Source: Streptomyces litmocidini (lineage in GTDB: Bacteria > Actinomycetota > Actinomycetes > Streptomycetales > Streptomycetaceae). Taken from it: a DNA stretch of 64,000 nucleotides. Where the stretch lies: positions 1 through 64,000 of the forward strand of contig NZ_BMTQ01000010.1 in NCBI RefSeq assembly GCF_014649755.1. Reading direction: 5' to 3'. The position numbers were made by a program, and so were the translations under genes. Below, in pieces: positions 9,042 through 17,108 of the stretch. Below the pieces are notes generated by a model. The model did no database searches. It worked only from the letters and a program-made list of their open reading frames with translations, and was not told the origin of the DNA. Each line of letters starts with the position of its first letter. Within the stretch, counting starts at the first letter, position 1.

Positions 9042-9755
9042 GTGAACAGCTCAGTGGAACACTCCCGAGGCACCCCCGTGGGCCGCCGCGTCGTGCTCGG
9101 CCTGCTCGGGCTCGGCGCCGCCGGCGTCGTGGCGGGGCCGTACCTCCAGCAGGCGCAGAGCGCTGTCGCCGCCAAGGACCCGACCGGGCTGACCGGTCTG
9201 CTGCCGGGCGGCGGCGGCTTCCGGTACTACTCCGTGGTCCCCTCCGTGCCGACGCGCACCGAGCAGACCTACGAGTTGACCGTGGACGGCCTGGTCGAGC
9301 GCCCGGCCCGCTTCCGCCTGGCCGACCTGAGGGCCATGCCGCAACGCCGCATCGTGCGCGACGTGCAGTGCGTAACCGGCTGGCGGGTGCCGGAGACACC
9401 GTTCGAGGGCGTGTCCCTCGCGGACCTGCTGGACGTCGCGGGGGTCCGGGCCGGGGCCGGGGCGGTCCGCTTCACCTGTTTCGACGGCACGTACACCGAG
9501 AGCCTCACCCTCGACCAGGCACGTCGTGACGACGTCCTGGTGGCGCTGCGGATGCGGGATGCTCCGATCTCCCATGCGCACGGCGGGCCGGTGCGGCTGT
9601 ACGTGGCGCCGATGTACTTCTACAAGTCCGCCAAGTGGCTGTCGGGCATCACGGTCACCCCGACGGTGCGGCCGGGCTATTGGGAGCGGTACGGGTACGA
9701 CGTCGACGCCTGGGTCGGCCGGTCGAACGGGCGGGACGATGCGCCGACCGCCTGA
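9042..9755 (+). CDS. sulfite-oxidase-fold molybdopterin oxidoreductase, exported
   Basis: The 237-residue protein belongs to the sulfite oxidase/MsrP (YedY)-like family and should bind molybdopterin. The N-terminus has GRRVVLGLLGLGAAG (about 15-29), a likely twin-arginine signal or anchor. The catalytic domain has the molybdenum-ligating cysteine in DVQCVTGW near residue 109 and the conserved ISHAHGGPVRL and YFYKSAKW segments. GTG 9042 gives a complete signal region, although the ribosome site (GGGGG) is unusually close; GTG 9054 is an alternative. The next gene overlaps its end and encodes a b-type cytochrome, so the pair probably forms a membrane-linked reductase. The physiological substrate cannot be told from sequence. 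Confidence 0.85.
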   Translation: MNSSVEHSRGTPVGRRVVLGLLGLGAAGVVAGPYLQQAQSAVAAKDPTGLTGLLPGGGGFRYYSVVPSVPTRTEQTYELTVDGLVERPARFRLADLRAMPQRRIVRDVQCVTGWRVPETPFEGVSLADLLDVAGVRAGAGAVRFTCFDGTYTESLTLDQARRDDVLVALRMRDAPISHAHGGPVRLYVAPMYFYKSAKWLSGITVTPTVRPGYWERYGYDVDAWVGRSNGRDDAPTA

Positions 9756-10407
9756 CCCTGACCGCCTGCTCCGCTTCGCCCGCCCCGTGCGCTGGACACA
9801 TCGCACCACCGCCGCCCTGATGCTGACCTGCCTGGCCACCGCCGCCTGCCTGTACGTGACGCCCCTGGCCGAACTGGTCGGGCGCCGCCGCCTGATCGTA
9901 ACGGTGCACGTGTGGTGCGGACTGGCGCTCCCCGCGCCCTTGCTGTGCGGGCTGGCCTTCCGGACGCTGCGCGCGGACGCCACCCGGCTCAGCCGGTTCA
10001 CCCCGCTCGACCGGGTGTGGCTGAGGGCGGTGAGGGCGCGTGCCCCGTACCGCCCGGCGGGCAAGTTCAACGCCGGGCAGAAGCTCTTCGCGCAGTGGAC
10101 GCTCGGAACGATGCTGGTGATGCTCGGTACGGGGCTGCTGATGTGGCTCCCCCACCTCGCGCCGCCGTCGTTGCGGACCGGTGCGACGTTCGTGCACGAC
10201 TGGCTCGCTACGGCCGTCGCCGCGGTGACGGCCGGGCACGTCTGGATGGCGGCGCGCGATCCGCAGGCCCGGCTCGGGATGCGTACCGGACGGGTGGACC
10301 GCGACTGGGCCGCGCGGGAGCACCCGCAGTGGCGGCAGGGAGGCCCGACGGAGCTGACGCGGCATCAGCCTCCGCGGGCGGATCCCCGGAGGGACGCCCC
10401 CCGGTAG
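9739..10407 (+). CDS. cytochrome b561-like membrane haem protein
   Basis: The 222-residue protein has four hydrophobic segments (about 23-45, 55-75, 115-137 and 150-170). Histidines fall near membrane segments: VRWTHRTT, TVHVWCG, FVHDW and AGHVWMA, as expected for two b haems in cytochrome b561/formate-dehydrogenase gamma-like subunits. ATG 9739 lies inside the preceding molybdoenzyme gene and overlaps it by 17 bases, implying translational coupling. The likely role is to pass electrons from the quinol pool to the exported molybdoenzyme. The C-terminus is hydrophilic and arginine/proline-rich. Confidence 0.8.
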   Translation: MRRPPDPDRLLRFARPVRWTHRTTAALMLTCLATAACLYVTPLAELVGRRRLIVTVHVWCGLALPAPLLCGLAFRTLRADATRLSRFTPLDRVWLRAVRARAPYRPAGKFNAGQKLFAQWTLGTMLVMLGTGLLMWLPHLAPPSLRTGATFVHDWLATAVAAVTAGHVWMAARDPQARLGMRTGRVDRDWAAREHPQWRQGGPTELTRHQPPRADPRRDAPR

Positions 10408-10641
10408 CCCGGTGCGGCCGCCCGCCACACAGCCCCGGCTCGCCCGTGGCCTCGGCGGGAAACGCCTCGGCTCCGCCGTGTGCTCGCGGCGTCTTTCGTC
10501 CTTGCCGCAGGAGGCGGGAAGTACCCGCTGGGGTGGCTCGGCCGCCCCGCCCGTCCTGGGCGAACGCGGTCGGTCCGGAGGTTCCGCGCAGGGGGCCGGA
10601 GGCCCCGGTCGTGGGCCGGTGGACCTCGCGGTCGCCCATCA

Positions 10642-10699
10642 CCGGCCGGACGGCGACGACGCCGTGGCCGAACGGCCAGGAGACAGGGCCGATGGGCCC
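10642..10699. promoter_or_regulatory. cluster of three OsdR/DevR-like operators
   Basis: Three related palindromes precede the universal stress gene: CCGGCCGGACGGCG (10642-10655, weak), TGGCCGAACGGCCA (10665-10678, arms perfect) and GGGCCGATGGGCCC (10686-10699). Their centres are 23 and 21 bp apart, so all would lie on about the same face of the helix. They end 88 bases before the start codon. The remainder of the 380-base gap has no gene. Confidence 0.6.
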
Positions 10700-10787
10700 T
10701 CGGCGGATCGCGACCCCTCGCGGATGCTGAGGACAGGAAAGGGCGGCCGGAGCGGCCAGTCCCGTCGAACCGTATGGAGGCACCCCC

Positions 10788-11657
10788 ATGACCAGCGCCA
10801 TCACCGTAGGAGTGGACGGTTCCGCGGAGAGCCTGGCGGCGGCCGACTGGGCGGCGCGCGAAGCCGTACTGCGCGGGGTGCCACTGCGCATCGTGCACGC
10901 CTGGCTCTGGCAGCCGCTGGACGTCTCCGTCGTCCAGGACGGGGAGAGGCAGGCCGAGTACGCCCGCACGGTGCTCCGCGAAGCCGGGACGCACGTCGCG
11001 GAACGGCACTCGGCTCTCCAGGTCACCGCCGAAGTGGTCCAGGACACCGCGGTGGCCGCTCTGCTGAGGGAGGCCGAAGCGTCCGGGATGCTGGTGCTCG
11101 GTTCGCGGGGACACGGGGCGTTCGTCGGATTCCTCCTCGGCTCCTGCGGCCGGCAGGTGATCGCCGCCGCGAAGCGGCCCGTCGTCTCCGTGCGCACCCG
11201 TGACGGGCTGACGCGGACGGAGGGCGGCGAGGTCGTCGTGGGCCAGCAGGGCACGCCGGAGGACAGCGACGCGGTGCTCGGCTTCGCCTTCGAGGAGGCG
11301 GCCGCACGCGGCGCGGCCCTGCGGGCGGTACGGGCCTGGAGCCTGCCGCCGGTCTTCGCCTGCAGTCCCGGCTCGATGATCGCCGCGAACGAGGCCGGAG
11401 CGCTGGAGCCGTTCGAGGAGAAGGCCCTGGCGGAGGCGCTCGCCCCGTGGCGCACCCGGTTCCCCGACGTCCCGGTGACCGGGCACGTCGAGATCGGCAG
11501 CGCGGGACAGGTGCTGCTGTCGGCCGTGTCGAACGCGCAGCTGCTCGTGGTCGGCCGGCGGACGCGCCGCGCGCCCGCCGGTACCCGCATCGGATCGGTC
11601 GCCCACGCAGCGCTGCACCACGCCCCCTGCCCCGTCGCCGTCGTTCCGCACGACTGA
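10788..11657 (+). CDS. tandem-domain universal stress protein
   Basis: The 289-residue protein contains two UspA folds (1-145 and 150-289). The first is well conserved: GVDGSAESLAAADWAAREA at the start and LVLGSRGHGAFVGFLLGS at the ATP-binding loop. The second loop, LVVGRRTRRAPAGTRIGS, departs from the usual G-x2-G-x9-G(S/T), so only the first domain is likely to bind ATP normally. Two-domain Usp proteins of this length are a leading part of the mycobacterial DosR regulon. ATG 10788 follows a GGAGG site. Three operator-like palindromes upstream suggest strong control, and a hairpin follows the stop. Confidence 0.92.
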   Translation: MTSAITVGVDGSAESLAAADWAAREAVLRGVPLRIVHAWLWQPLDVSVVQDGERQAEYARTVLREAGTHVAERHSALQVTAEVVQDTAVAALLREAEASGMLVLGSRGHGAFVGFLLGSCGRQVIAAAKRPVVSVRTRDGLTRTEGGEVVVGQQGTPEDSDAVLGFAFEEAAARGAALRAVRAWSLPPVFACSPGSMIAANEAGALEPFEEKALAEALAPWRTRFPDVPVTGHVEIGSAGQVLLSAVSNAQLLVVGRRTRRAPAGTRIGSVAHAALHHAPCPVAVVPHD

Positions 11658-11672
11658 GCACCCCGCTGCGGA

Positions 11673-11697
11673 GCGTGCCGCGGCCGGGACGGCACGC
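11673..11697 (+). terminator. hairpin after universal stress gene
   Basis: GCGTGCCG (11673-11680) pairs perfectly with CGGCACGC (11690-11697) across a 9-base loop, 16 bases after the stop codon. There is no T-run, as is common in Streptomyces. It lies between convergent genes and could stop transcription toward the response regulator gene. Confidence 0.5.
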
Positions 11698-11873
11698 GGT
11701 GACGCCGCCGGACGGCCGGTACGTGAAGGGGCCCGACGGTTGGCTGCCGGGCCGGTGACGTCCCTCGTACGCGGTACGCGGGGGACGCACGCATCAGCCC
11801 CCGCCCGGCACCCGACGGGTACCGGCCAGGGGCCGCGTCGTCGGCTCGTAGCCGTGTGCGGGGGCGGTCGGCG

Positions 11874-12599
11874 TCAGCTCCGCCGCCGGCCGTCGCGCCC
11901 GGCCGAACCACCCTGGTCGCCGTGGGCGGCCAGGGCCTGGGTGGCGATGACAGCAGCCTGCACGCGGCGTTCCACGCCCAGCTTGGCCAGCAGCCGGGAG
12001 ATGTTGTTCTTGACCGTCTTCTCCGCCAGGTAGAGCCGCTTGCCGATCTGTCGGTTCGTCAGCCCCTCCCCCACCAGTGCGAGGATCTCCCGCTCCCGGT
12101 CCGTCAGTCCGGGAAGTCCTTGCGGCCGCTCCTCCCGAGGGGATCCGCCACGAAGCCGGGCCATCACCCGGGCCGTGGCGCCGGGATCCAGCATGGACTG
12201 GCCGGAGGCCACCGTACGGACGGCGGTGACCAGGTCGGTGCCGGTGATCTGCTTGAGGACGTAGCCGGACGCGCCGGCCATGATCGCGTCGAGCAGCGCC
12301 TCTTCGTCGTCGAACGACGTCAGCATCAGGCAGGCCAGATCGGGCATGCGCGAGCGCAGCTCGCGGCAGACGCCGACGCCGTCCCCGTCGGGCAGGCGCA
12401 CGTCGAGGACGGCGACCTGCGGGCGCAGCGCGGGCACCCGCACCAGCGCCTGCTCGACCGTGCCGGCCTCTCCGACCACGGTCAGATCGGGCTCGGCGTC
12501 CAGCAGATCATGCACGCCGCGGCGCACCACCTCGTGGTCGTCGAGAAGGAAGACCCTGACCGGTTCCTTCTCGGTGAGGCCGCCGCCGCTGTCTGTCAT
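11874..12599 (-). CDS. osdR: DevR/OsdR-like LuxR-type response regulator
   Basis: The 241-residue regulator has a receiver domain (about 15-130) with acidic pocket DDHEVVRRG, phosphoacceptor in VAVLDVRLPDGDG, the conserved Thr in LMLTSFDDEE and Lys in YVLKQITG. A LuxR-type helix-turn-helix (about 175-235) contains LTDREREILALVGEGLTN and KTVKNNISRLLAKLGVERR. The arrangement and the LTSFDDEEA and GYVLKQI wording resemble mycobacterial DevR/DosR and S. coelicolor OsdR. ATG 12599 follows GGAG by 6 bases. The kinase gene nearby (14089-15813) is the natural partner. A candidate operator lies 80 bases upstream, so autoregulation is likely. Confidence 0.85.
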   Translation of the reverse strand: MTDSGGGLTEKEPVRVFLLDDHEVVRRGVHDLLDAEPDLTVVGEAGTVEQALVRVPALRPQVAVLDVRLPDGDGVGVCRELRSRMPDLACLMLTSFDDEEALLDAIMAGASGYVLKQITGTDLVTAVRTVASGQSMLDPGATARVMARLRGGSPREERPQGLPGLTDREREILALVGEGLTNRQIGKRLYLAEKTVKNNISRLLAKLGVERRVQAAVIATQALAAHGDQGGSAGRDGRRRS

Positions 12600-12678
12600 C
12601 GCACACTCCGTGTTCGCCGAACGCTCCGCCCCGAAGGACTCCCCACGCATCGTGCCGTGCGCGCGGGACCGTCGCCCA

Positions 12679-12692
12679 GGGCCGGATGGCCC
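12679..12692. promoter_or_regulatory. OsdR/DevR-like operator before its own gene
   Basis: GGGCCGGATGGCCC, extended to 16 bases by flanking A and T, is a strong match to the recurrent palindrome. It stands 80 bases before the response regulator start in the 389-base gap (12600-12988) that this gene shares with the divergent STAS gene. This is the placement expected for autoregulation. Confidence 0.55.
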
Positions 12693-12849
12693 TCATACCC
12701 CGGCCGGGATCCGCGAACGCCCCACCCGATGCCGCGAAGCCCCGTGCCGGGGCCGACGATCGCGGTCCGAACGCGACGGCGGGCACCCGTCGGCGCCACC
12801 GTCGCGTTCGGCCCCATGTTCCCGCCGACACGACGGGGCACGGCCACGA

Positions 12850-12863
12850 GGGACCTTCGGCCC
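12850..12863. promoter_or_regulatory. OsdR/DevR-like operator before STAS gene
   Basis: GGGACCTTCGGCCC matches the recurrent motif in both arms except one symmetric position. It lies 125 bases before the STAS-domain gene, on that gene's side of the divergent gap. Assignment rests only on recurrence. Confidence 0.45.
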
Positions 12864-12988
12864 CCTGGGTACGGGCCCGCTGGACCTGCTGCCCTCACTC
12901 GCGCCCTGATGGACTTCCTCGCGTCGGCACGGCCGGGCCAACCGGGGCCCCGGGACGCCGCCTGGACCGAGAAAGCAGGGCTGCCGCC

Positions 12989-13315
12989 ATGACGACGCCC
13001 CAGATCAGCCTGATCACGACTCCCCTGGACCACAGCACGACGGCAGTCGCCCTGGCCGGGGAACTCGACGTCTGCACCGTCGCCCACATCGAGGAGACGC
13101 TGACCCGCCTCACCGGGGAGACCGGGCGCGAACTGCTGCTCGACCTGGCGGACGTCACCTTCTGCGACAGTTCCGGCGCCGCCCTGTTCCTGCGTGTCCA
13201 CCGCCGGTGCGCGGCGGCCGGCGTGCGCCTGAGCCTCTGCCGCATCCAGCGGCTTCCCGCTCGCGTCATCCGCGGCCTGGGCGTGGACCGCGCCGTGTCC
13301 TGCTCCTTCGCCTGA
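12989..13315 (+). CDS. STAS-domain anti-sigma factor antagonist
   Basis: The 108-residue protein is a single STAS domain of the SpoIIAA/RsbV type. It has the strand GELDVCTV, the helix IEETLTRL and the phosphorylatable serine in TFCDSSGAALF near residue 56. Such proteins release a sigma factor from its anti-sigma kinase when unphosphorylated. ATG 12989 follows a modest AGCAGGG site; a longer upstream frame is low-information. It lies divergent from the OsdR-like regulator, and the SpoIIE phosphatase at 414 could reset it. The cognate anti-sigma kinase is not in the window. Confidence 0.88.
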   Translation: MTTPQISLITTPLDHSTTAVALAGELDVCTVAHIEETLTRLTGETGRELLLDLADVTFCDSSGAALFLRVHRRCAAAGVRLSLCRIQRLPARVIRGLGVDRAVSCSFA

Positions 13316-13363
13316 CCCGTCGGACGGATCCGGCCCGGGCGATGGCGGAACCGCACGCTGAAG

Positions 13364-13377
13364 GGTCCGTTCGGCCC
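13364..13377. promoter_or_regulatory. OsdR/DevR-like operator before split-barrel flavoprotein gene
   Basis: GGTCCGTTCGGCCC has arms GG-CCG and CGGCCC in the register of the other sites, and lies 81 bases before the flavoprotein start. The spacing to the start is close to that seen for the OsdR gene and the alcohol dehydrogenase remnant. Confidence 0.45.
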
Positions 13378-13458
13378 TACTGGGACGGCGTGCGGCGGGA
13401 GACGCTGGCTGGAGGCGGCGGGACGACCAGGACCGAGCCGGAGCAGAAGGTGGGCACG

Positions 13459-13923
13459 ATGAAGGACGAAGCCACGCGCACCACGGTGGAGGACCACCGT
13501 GAGAAGGTGGCGCCCCGGCGGATGGGACGGCTCGACCGCGCCGAGGCCCTGCGGCTGCTCGGCAGCGTCTCCCTCGGGCGCATCGTCTTCACGCAAGCGG
13601 CCCTCCCCGCCATCCGCCCGGTCAATCACCTCATGGACGGCGAGGACATCATCGTCCAGCTGCACGACGGCGCCACGCTCGCCTCCATCGTGACGCCCAC
13701 CCAGGCCACCGGCGTCGTGGTGGCCTACGAGGCGGATGCCATCGACCCCGAGACGCACATCGGCTGGAGCGTGGTGGTCACCGGATACGCCCACCGGGTC
13801 ACCGACGAAGGCCAGCTCGCCCGCTTCGCCGCCCGTCTGCGCCCGTGGGTGCGACACCCCGCCGTGAACTCCGCGTTGCGCATCCGGCCGGACCTGGTGA
13901 CGGGCTTGCGGCTCACCGTATAG
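13459..13923 (+). CDS. pyridoxamine 5'-phosphate oxidase-like split-barrel protein
   Basis: The 154-residue protein belongs to the flavin/F420-binding split-barrel family. It begins with a short charged segment then MGRLDRAEALRLLGSVSLGRI, followed by AIRPVNHLMDGEDIIVQ and SVVVTGYAHRVTD, all typical of Streptomyces paralogues annotated as pyridoxamine phosphate oxidases. The cofactor (FMN or F420) and substrate are not certain. ATG 13459 is preferred because AGGTGGG precedes it; the frame is open further upstream but that sequence is intergenic in character. The gene belongs to the hypoxia island by position and by its upstream palindrome. Confidence 0.85.
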   Translation: MKDEATRTTVEDHREKVAPRRMGRLDRAEALRLLGSVSLGRIVFTQAALPAIRPVNHLMDGEDIIVQLHDGATLASIVTPTQATGVVVAYEADAIDPETHIGWSVVVTGYAHRVTDEGQLARFAARLRPWVRHPAVNSALRIRPDLVTGLRLTV

Positions 13924-14088
13924 GGGTCGGCCCGCCCGTCGTACCGGATGACCGGGTCCTGCGACGGCGGATGCCGTTTCCGCCGCGATCGTGCATCCGC
14001 TCCGCGGCCGGGCCGGGACACCGGGCGGGACCTCGAACGCGTCCCGCGCCCGGTCGCGTCCACTGCGCCCCGGCGGCACGGCCGGTGG

Positions 14089-15813
14089 TCACCCAGCGGG
14101 TCCGGAGGAGAGGGGCGCGCGCCACACCAGCCGGCTGCCGCCCCCGTCCGGGCGCCCGATCTCCAGGGTCCCGCCCACGCCGCGGGCCCGCTCTTCGAGG
14201 TTTCCCAGGCCGCTGCGCCTGCCGTCCGCGGGAATGCCCCTGCCGTTGTCCGTCACGGTGAGGACGACTTCGTCGGAGGTGGCGTGCAGGGCGACCTCGA
14301 CCCGCGTGGCGTGCGCATGACGCGCGACGTTGCTGAGCATCTCGGTCAGGGCCGCCGCGACGTGATCGGCCACCTGCGGGGGGACGTCGGTGTCCAGCAG
14401 CCCCTCCATGCTCAGGCGGGGCGGGAACCCGAGCGCGGTCGCCGCCTCACCCACGGTGCGGGCCACGCGTGCGCGCAGGCTCGGCCCGGTGTCCTCCTCG
14501 CGGGCGCGCAGGCCGAAGATCGTGGAACGAATGATCTTGATGGTTTCGTCGAGGTCCCCGACGGCCCGCGAGACCCGTTCGGCGGCGCCCTCGTGCTGCA
14601 CGAGGCGCGCCGCGCTCTGCAGCGTCATGCCGGTCGCGAACAGACGCTGGATGGCCAGGTCGTGCAGGTCCCGGGCGATGCGGTCGCGGTCCTCCAGGAG
14701 CGCGAGCTGCTCGGCGTCGCTGCGGCGCTCGGCCAGCTCGAGGGCGAGCGCGGCCTGTCCGGCGAAGGCCAGCAGCGGCTCCAGCTCCGCTTCGGTGAAG
14801 ACCGGGCCTCCTTGGTGCCGGGCCAGCAGCAGGACACCACGGGTGTCCTTGGCGGCGGTGCCCAGGGGCACGGCGACCGCGGGGCCCAGTCCGTCGAAGC
14901 GGCGGGGCCCGGCGGTGTACCGGTCGTCCCCCGCGAGGCCGGCGGTGGTCACGGGCGTACCGTCCTGGTAGGCGGCACCGGAAAGGGTGCCTTCGACCGG
15001 TACCACCAGGCCGCGGCGCGTTTCGCCGTCGACGCCGATGGCCAGCTCGACGACGAGGTCGTCCGTCCCGGTGACGGGCACGGAGACGTCGGCGAGTGCC
15101 GCTCCGGTGATCTCCTGGGCGCGGCGGGCGATGAGTTCCAGCACCGCCAGTCGCGGGCTGCCGGAGAGCAGGCTGTTGGTGATCTCCGCGCTCGCCCGCA
15201 GCCACCGCTGCTGGCGCTGCGACGCCTCGTACAGGCGCGCGTTGTCGATGGCGACCCCGGCGGCGACGGACAGCGTGGAGATGACCGACTCGTCCTCGGC
15301 GTCGAAGTCCGCGCCCCCGTGCTTGTCGGTGAGGTAGAGGTTGCCGAAGACCTCGTCGCGGACGCGGATGGGCACACCCAGGAACGTCCGCATGGGCGGG
15401 TGGTGGGCGGGAAAGCCGTAGGACGCCTCATGGGCGCCGAGGTCCGTCAGGCGCAGCGGCTCGGGGTTGCGGATCAGCTCGCCCAGGATGCCGTGTCCGG
15501 CCGGCAGGGGACCGATCTCCGCGATCTCTTCCTCGGTCAGGCCGACGGTGAGGAACTGCGACAGCGTCCGGCCGTCGGGCCCGATCACTCCGAGCGCCGC
15601 GTACTGGGCGTCGACGAGCAGCGCGGCGGCTTCCACGATGCGCCGCAGCACCTGTGAGAGGTCCAGTTCGCGGCCCACCGAGACGACGGCCTCCAGCAGG
15701 CTGTGCACCCGGTCCCGGGTGCCGCGTGCGGCGTTGATGCGCGCCTGCAGCTCCTCCAGCAACTCGTCGAGCCGCATCTGGGGCATCCGCGACAGCGGCT
15801 CCTCCACGCCCAC
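14089..15813 (-). CDS. osdK: DevS/OsdK-like double-GAF sensor histidine kinase
   Basis: The 574-residue kinase has two GAF domains (about 45-195 and 215-360), a HisKA_3 dimerisation region with HDLAIQRLFATGM around the phosphorylated His, and a C-terminal HATPase with ARHAHATRVEV, VTDNGRGI and GLGNLEERA. The first GAF contains HHPPMRTFLGVPIRVRDEV, wording shared with mycobacterial DevS/DosS, where this domain binds haem and senses oxygen, NO or CO. Haem binding here is inferred. There are no membrane segments. GTG 15813 is chosen because GGAGGAGG precedes it by 4 bases; another in-frame GTG lies 21 bases further up. The partner is the response regulator at 11874-12599. Confidence 0.88.
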   Translation of the reverse strand: MGVEEPLSRMPQMRLDELLEELQARINAARGTRDRVHSLLEAVVSVGRELDLSQVLRRIVEAAALLVDAQYAALGVIGPDGRTLSQFLTVGLTEEEIAEIGPLPAGHGILGELIRNPEPLRLTDLGAHEASYGFPAHHPPMRTFLGVPIRVRDEVFGNLYLTDKHGGADFDAEDESVISTLSVAAGVAIDNARLYEASQRQQRWLRASAEITNSLLSGSPRLAVLELIARRAQEITGAALADVSVPVTGTDDLVVELAIGVDGETRRGLVVPVEGTLSGAAYQDGTPVTTAGLAGDDRYTAGPRRFDGLGPAVAVPLGTAAKDTRGVLLLARHQGGPVFTEAELEPLLAFAGQAALALELAERRSDAEQLALLEDRDRIARDLHDLAIQRLFATGMTLQSAARLVQHEGAAERVSRAVGDLDETIKIIRSTIFGLRAREEDTGPSLRARVARTVGEAATALGFPPRLSMEGLLDTDVPPQVADHVAAALTEMLSNVARHAHATRVEVALHATSDEVVLTVTDNGRGIPADGRRSGLGNLEERARGVGGTLEIGRPDGGGSRLVWRAPLSSGPAG

Positions 15814-16034
15814 TGGGCCTCCTCCGTCGCTCACCCGCCCGTGCCGTGACAGCCTAACGGCCGAGCGGGGGGCCCGGGGCGTCAGATCGAGGGCAGTGGC
15901 CGGGGTCCGGCGCGGTGGGCGGTGAGCACGATGTCCTCCATGCCGTCCGGCGTCGGCGCACGCGGGGCGGCGGGTGCGCACTGGTCCTCATCGGCGTCCG
16001 GTGCCTGTCCGGGAAGAGCCGTGGCGAAGGCCGT

Positions 16035-16385
16035 CTCGTCGATGCCCGGGGCGCGTTGGAGATCACGTGGTCGAGCAGCGGGTCATGGGGGTACTCGTCG
16101 GCCCCATGACGATCGTGGCGTCCACGTCCTTGCCCGGAACCGGGAGCAGGCCCTTGCGCGCTCCCGCCCTCAGGTGCGGGCCGGCGTCGTCCCGCGTGCG
16201 GAAGCGGCCGGCGGCCTCGACGACCACGTCCAGGTCCAGGTCCACGTCCAGGCCTACGTCCACGTCCACGTCCAGGGTCTTCCGAGGCAGGGCCGCCGGG
16301 TCGCGTTCGGACACGACGGTGATGCGGTGCCCGTCCACCGTGAGGGCTCCCGCCCGGCCCGCGGCAGGGGTCGAACGGAGGGGTG
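16035..16385 (-). pseudogene. decayed glyceraldehyde-3-phosphate dehydrogenase
   Basis: Read on the minus strand, ALTVDGHRITVVSERDPAALP, then VVVEAAGRFRTRDDA, AGARKGLLPVPGKDVDATIVMG and, after a frameshift, ADEYPHDPLLDHVISNA follow the GAPDH order. The first 35 or so residues (Rossmann start) are missing, the frame breaks after VMG, and sequence ends before the catalytic CTTN motif. Between RKTLD and VVVE, an Asp-Val repeat has been inserted. After the GAPDH match the minus frame runs as APGIDETAFATALPGQ to a TGA near 15882 and is unrecognised. The gene is plainly non-functional. Confidence 0.7.
16225..16272. repeat. hexanucleotide repeat inside GAPDH remnant
   Basis: Eight 6-base units, mainly CACGTC or CAGGTC with variants CAGGCC and TACGTC, run head to tail. 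On the minus strand they encode alternating Asp-Val and Leu-Asp steps. Intact GAPDH proteins have only a short VDVVVE here, so this is a local expansion after loss of function. Confidence 0.8.
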
Positions 16386-16441
16386 TGCCCCGGTGCCGTG
16401 GGGCCCCCGTCTCCTGCGCGCCGAGTGGCCCGCCGGAACAC

Positions 16442-16455
16442 GGGCCGAACGGCCC
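16442..16455. promoter_or_regulatory. OsdR/DevR-like operator before alcohol dehydrogenase remnant
   Basis: GGGCCGAACGGCCC has perfect 6-bp arms and lies 83 bases before the ATG of the broken alcohol dehydrogenase. It sits between two divergent remnants (GAPDH minus, dehydrogenase plus) and may once have served both. Confidence 0.55.
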
Positions 16456-16538
16456 GCGGTACAGGACCTGACCGGTTCTGTCCCCTCCTCGCCCCTCCCA
16501 CCACTCTGGGAAGCGACGGCACACAGGAGGAGCGAGCC

Positions 16539-16984
16539 ATGAAGGCTGCAGTACCGACGTCTCCGACGAGAAGTCGCGGCTCGCCGCCGACCCGGGCGCG
16601 GACATCCTCGTCGACGCCCGCGAGGAGGACCCGGCCGCGGTGCTCCAGCGGCACGGCGGAGCCCACGCGGCCCTGGCGCCGGCGGTGAACGGGGAGAGCT
16701 TCGCGCCCGCCCCGGCCGGCCTGCGGCGTGGCGGCAGGCTCGTCATGGTGGCCCTCCCCGCCGACGGCGTCGTCCAGGCACCGGTCTTCTCCACCGTGCT
16801 CGGCGGCGCGTCGATCAACGGGTCGATCGTCGGCACCCGGCAGGACCCGGCCGGGGTGTTCCGGCTGCACGCCGCCGGACGTACCCGGGTGATCGACGAG
16901 ACCCGGCCGCTCTCGTCCGTCGACGACTGCATCGACGAGGCCCTTCACGGCCGGGTCAAGGCCCGCATCGTCTTCGCCGTGTGA
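16539..16984 (+). pseudogene. zinc alcohol dehydrogenase with large internal deletion
   Basis: A good GGAGGAG ribosome site leads to ATG 16539 and MKAAV, the usual start of Streptomyces AdhP/AdhA-type enzymes. About 200 residues are then missing, including all zinc ligands and the start of the NAD domain. In another frame the text resumes with TDVSDEKSRLAADPGADILV, GGRLVMVALPADGV, NGSIVGTRQDPAGVF and ends VKARIVFAV, the normal C-terminus. The deletion therefore also shifts the frame. Control sequences look intact while the product cannot be. The window contains an intact relative at 43825-44868, from a different subgroup. Confidence 0.8.
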
Positions 16985-17108
16985 AGCGCCCCAGCGTCCC
17001 GAGGCAGCCGCCTCGACGCGCCGACGGTCGAGAAACGCGTCTCGGAGGCGCGCTGGGAACGACGGGGCTGCCGCGGGCGGCGGCCGAGGACCACCCGAAC
17101 GAACGGAG

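Noticed and set aside
12665..12678. GGGACCGTCGCCCA next to the operator at 12679
   Set aside because: Only the left half matches, and the centre spacing (14 bp) to the good site is not a helical repeat.
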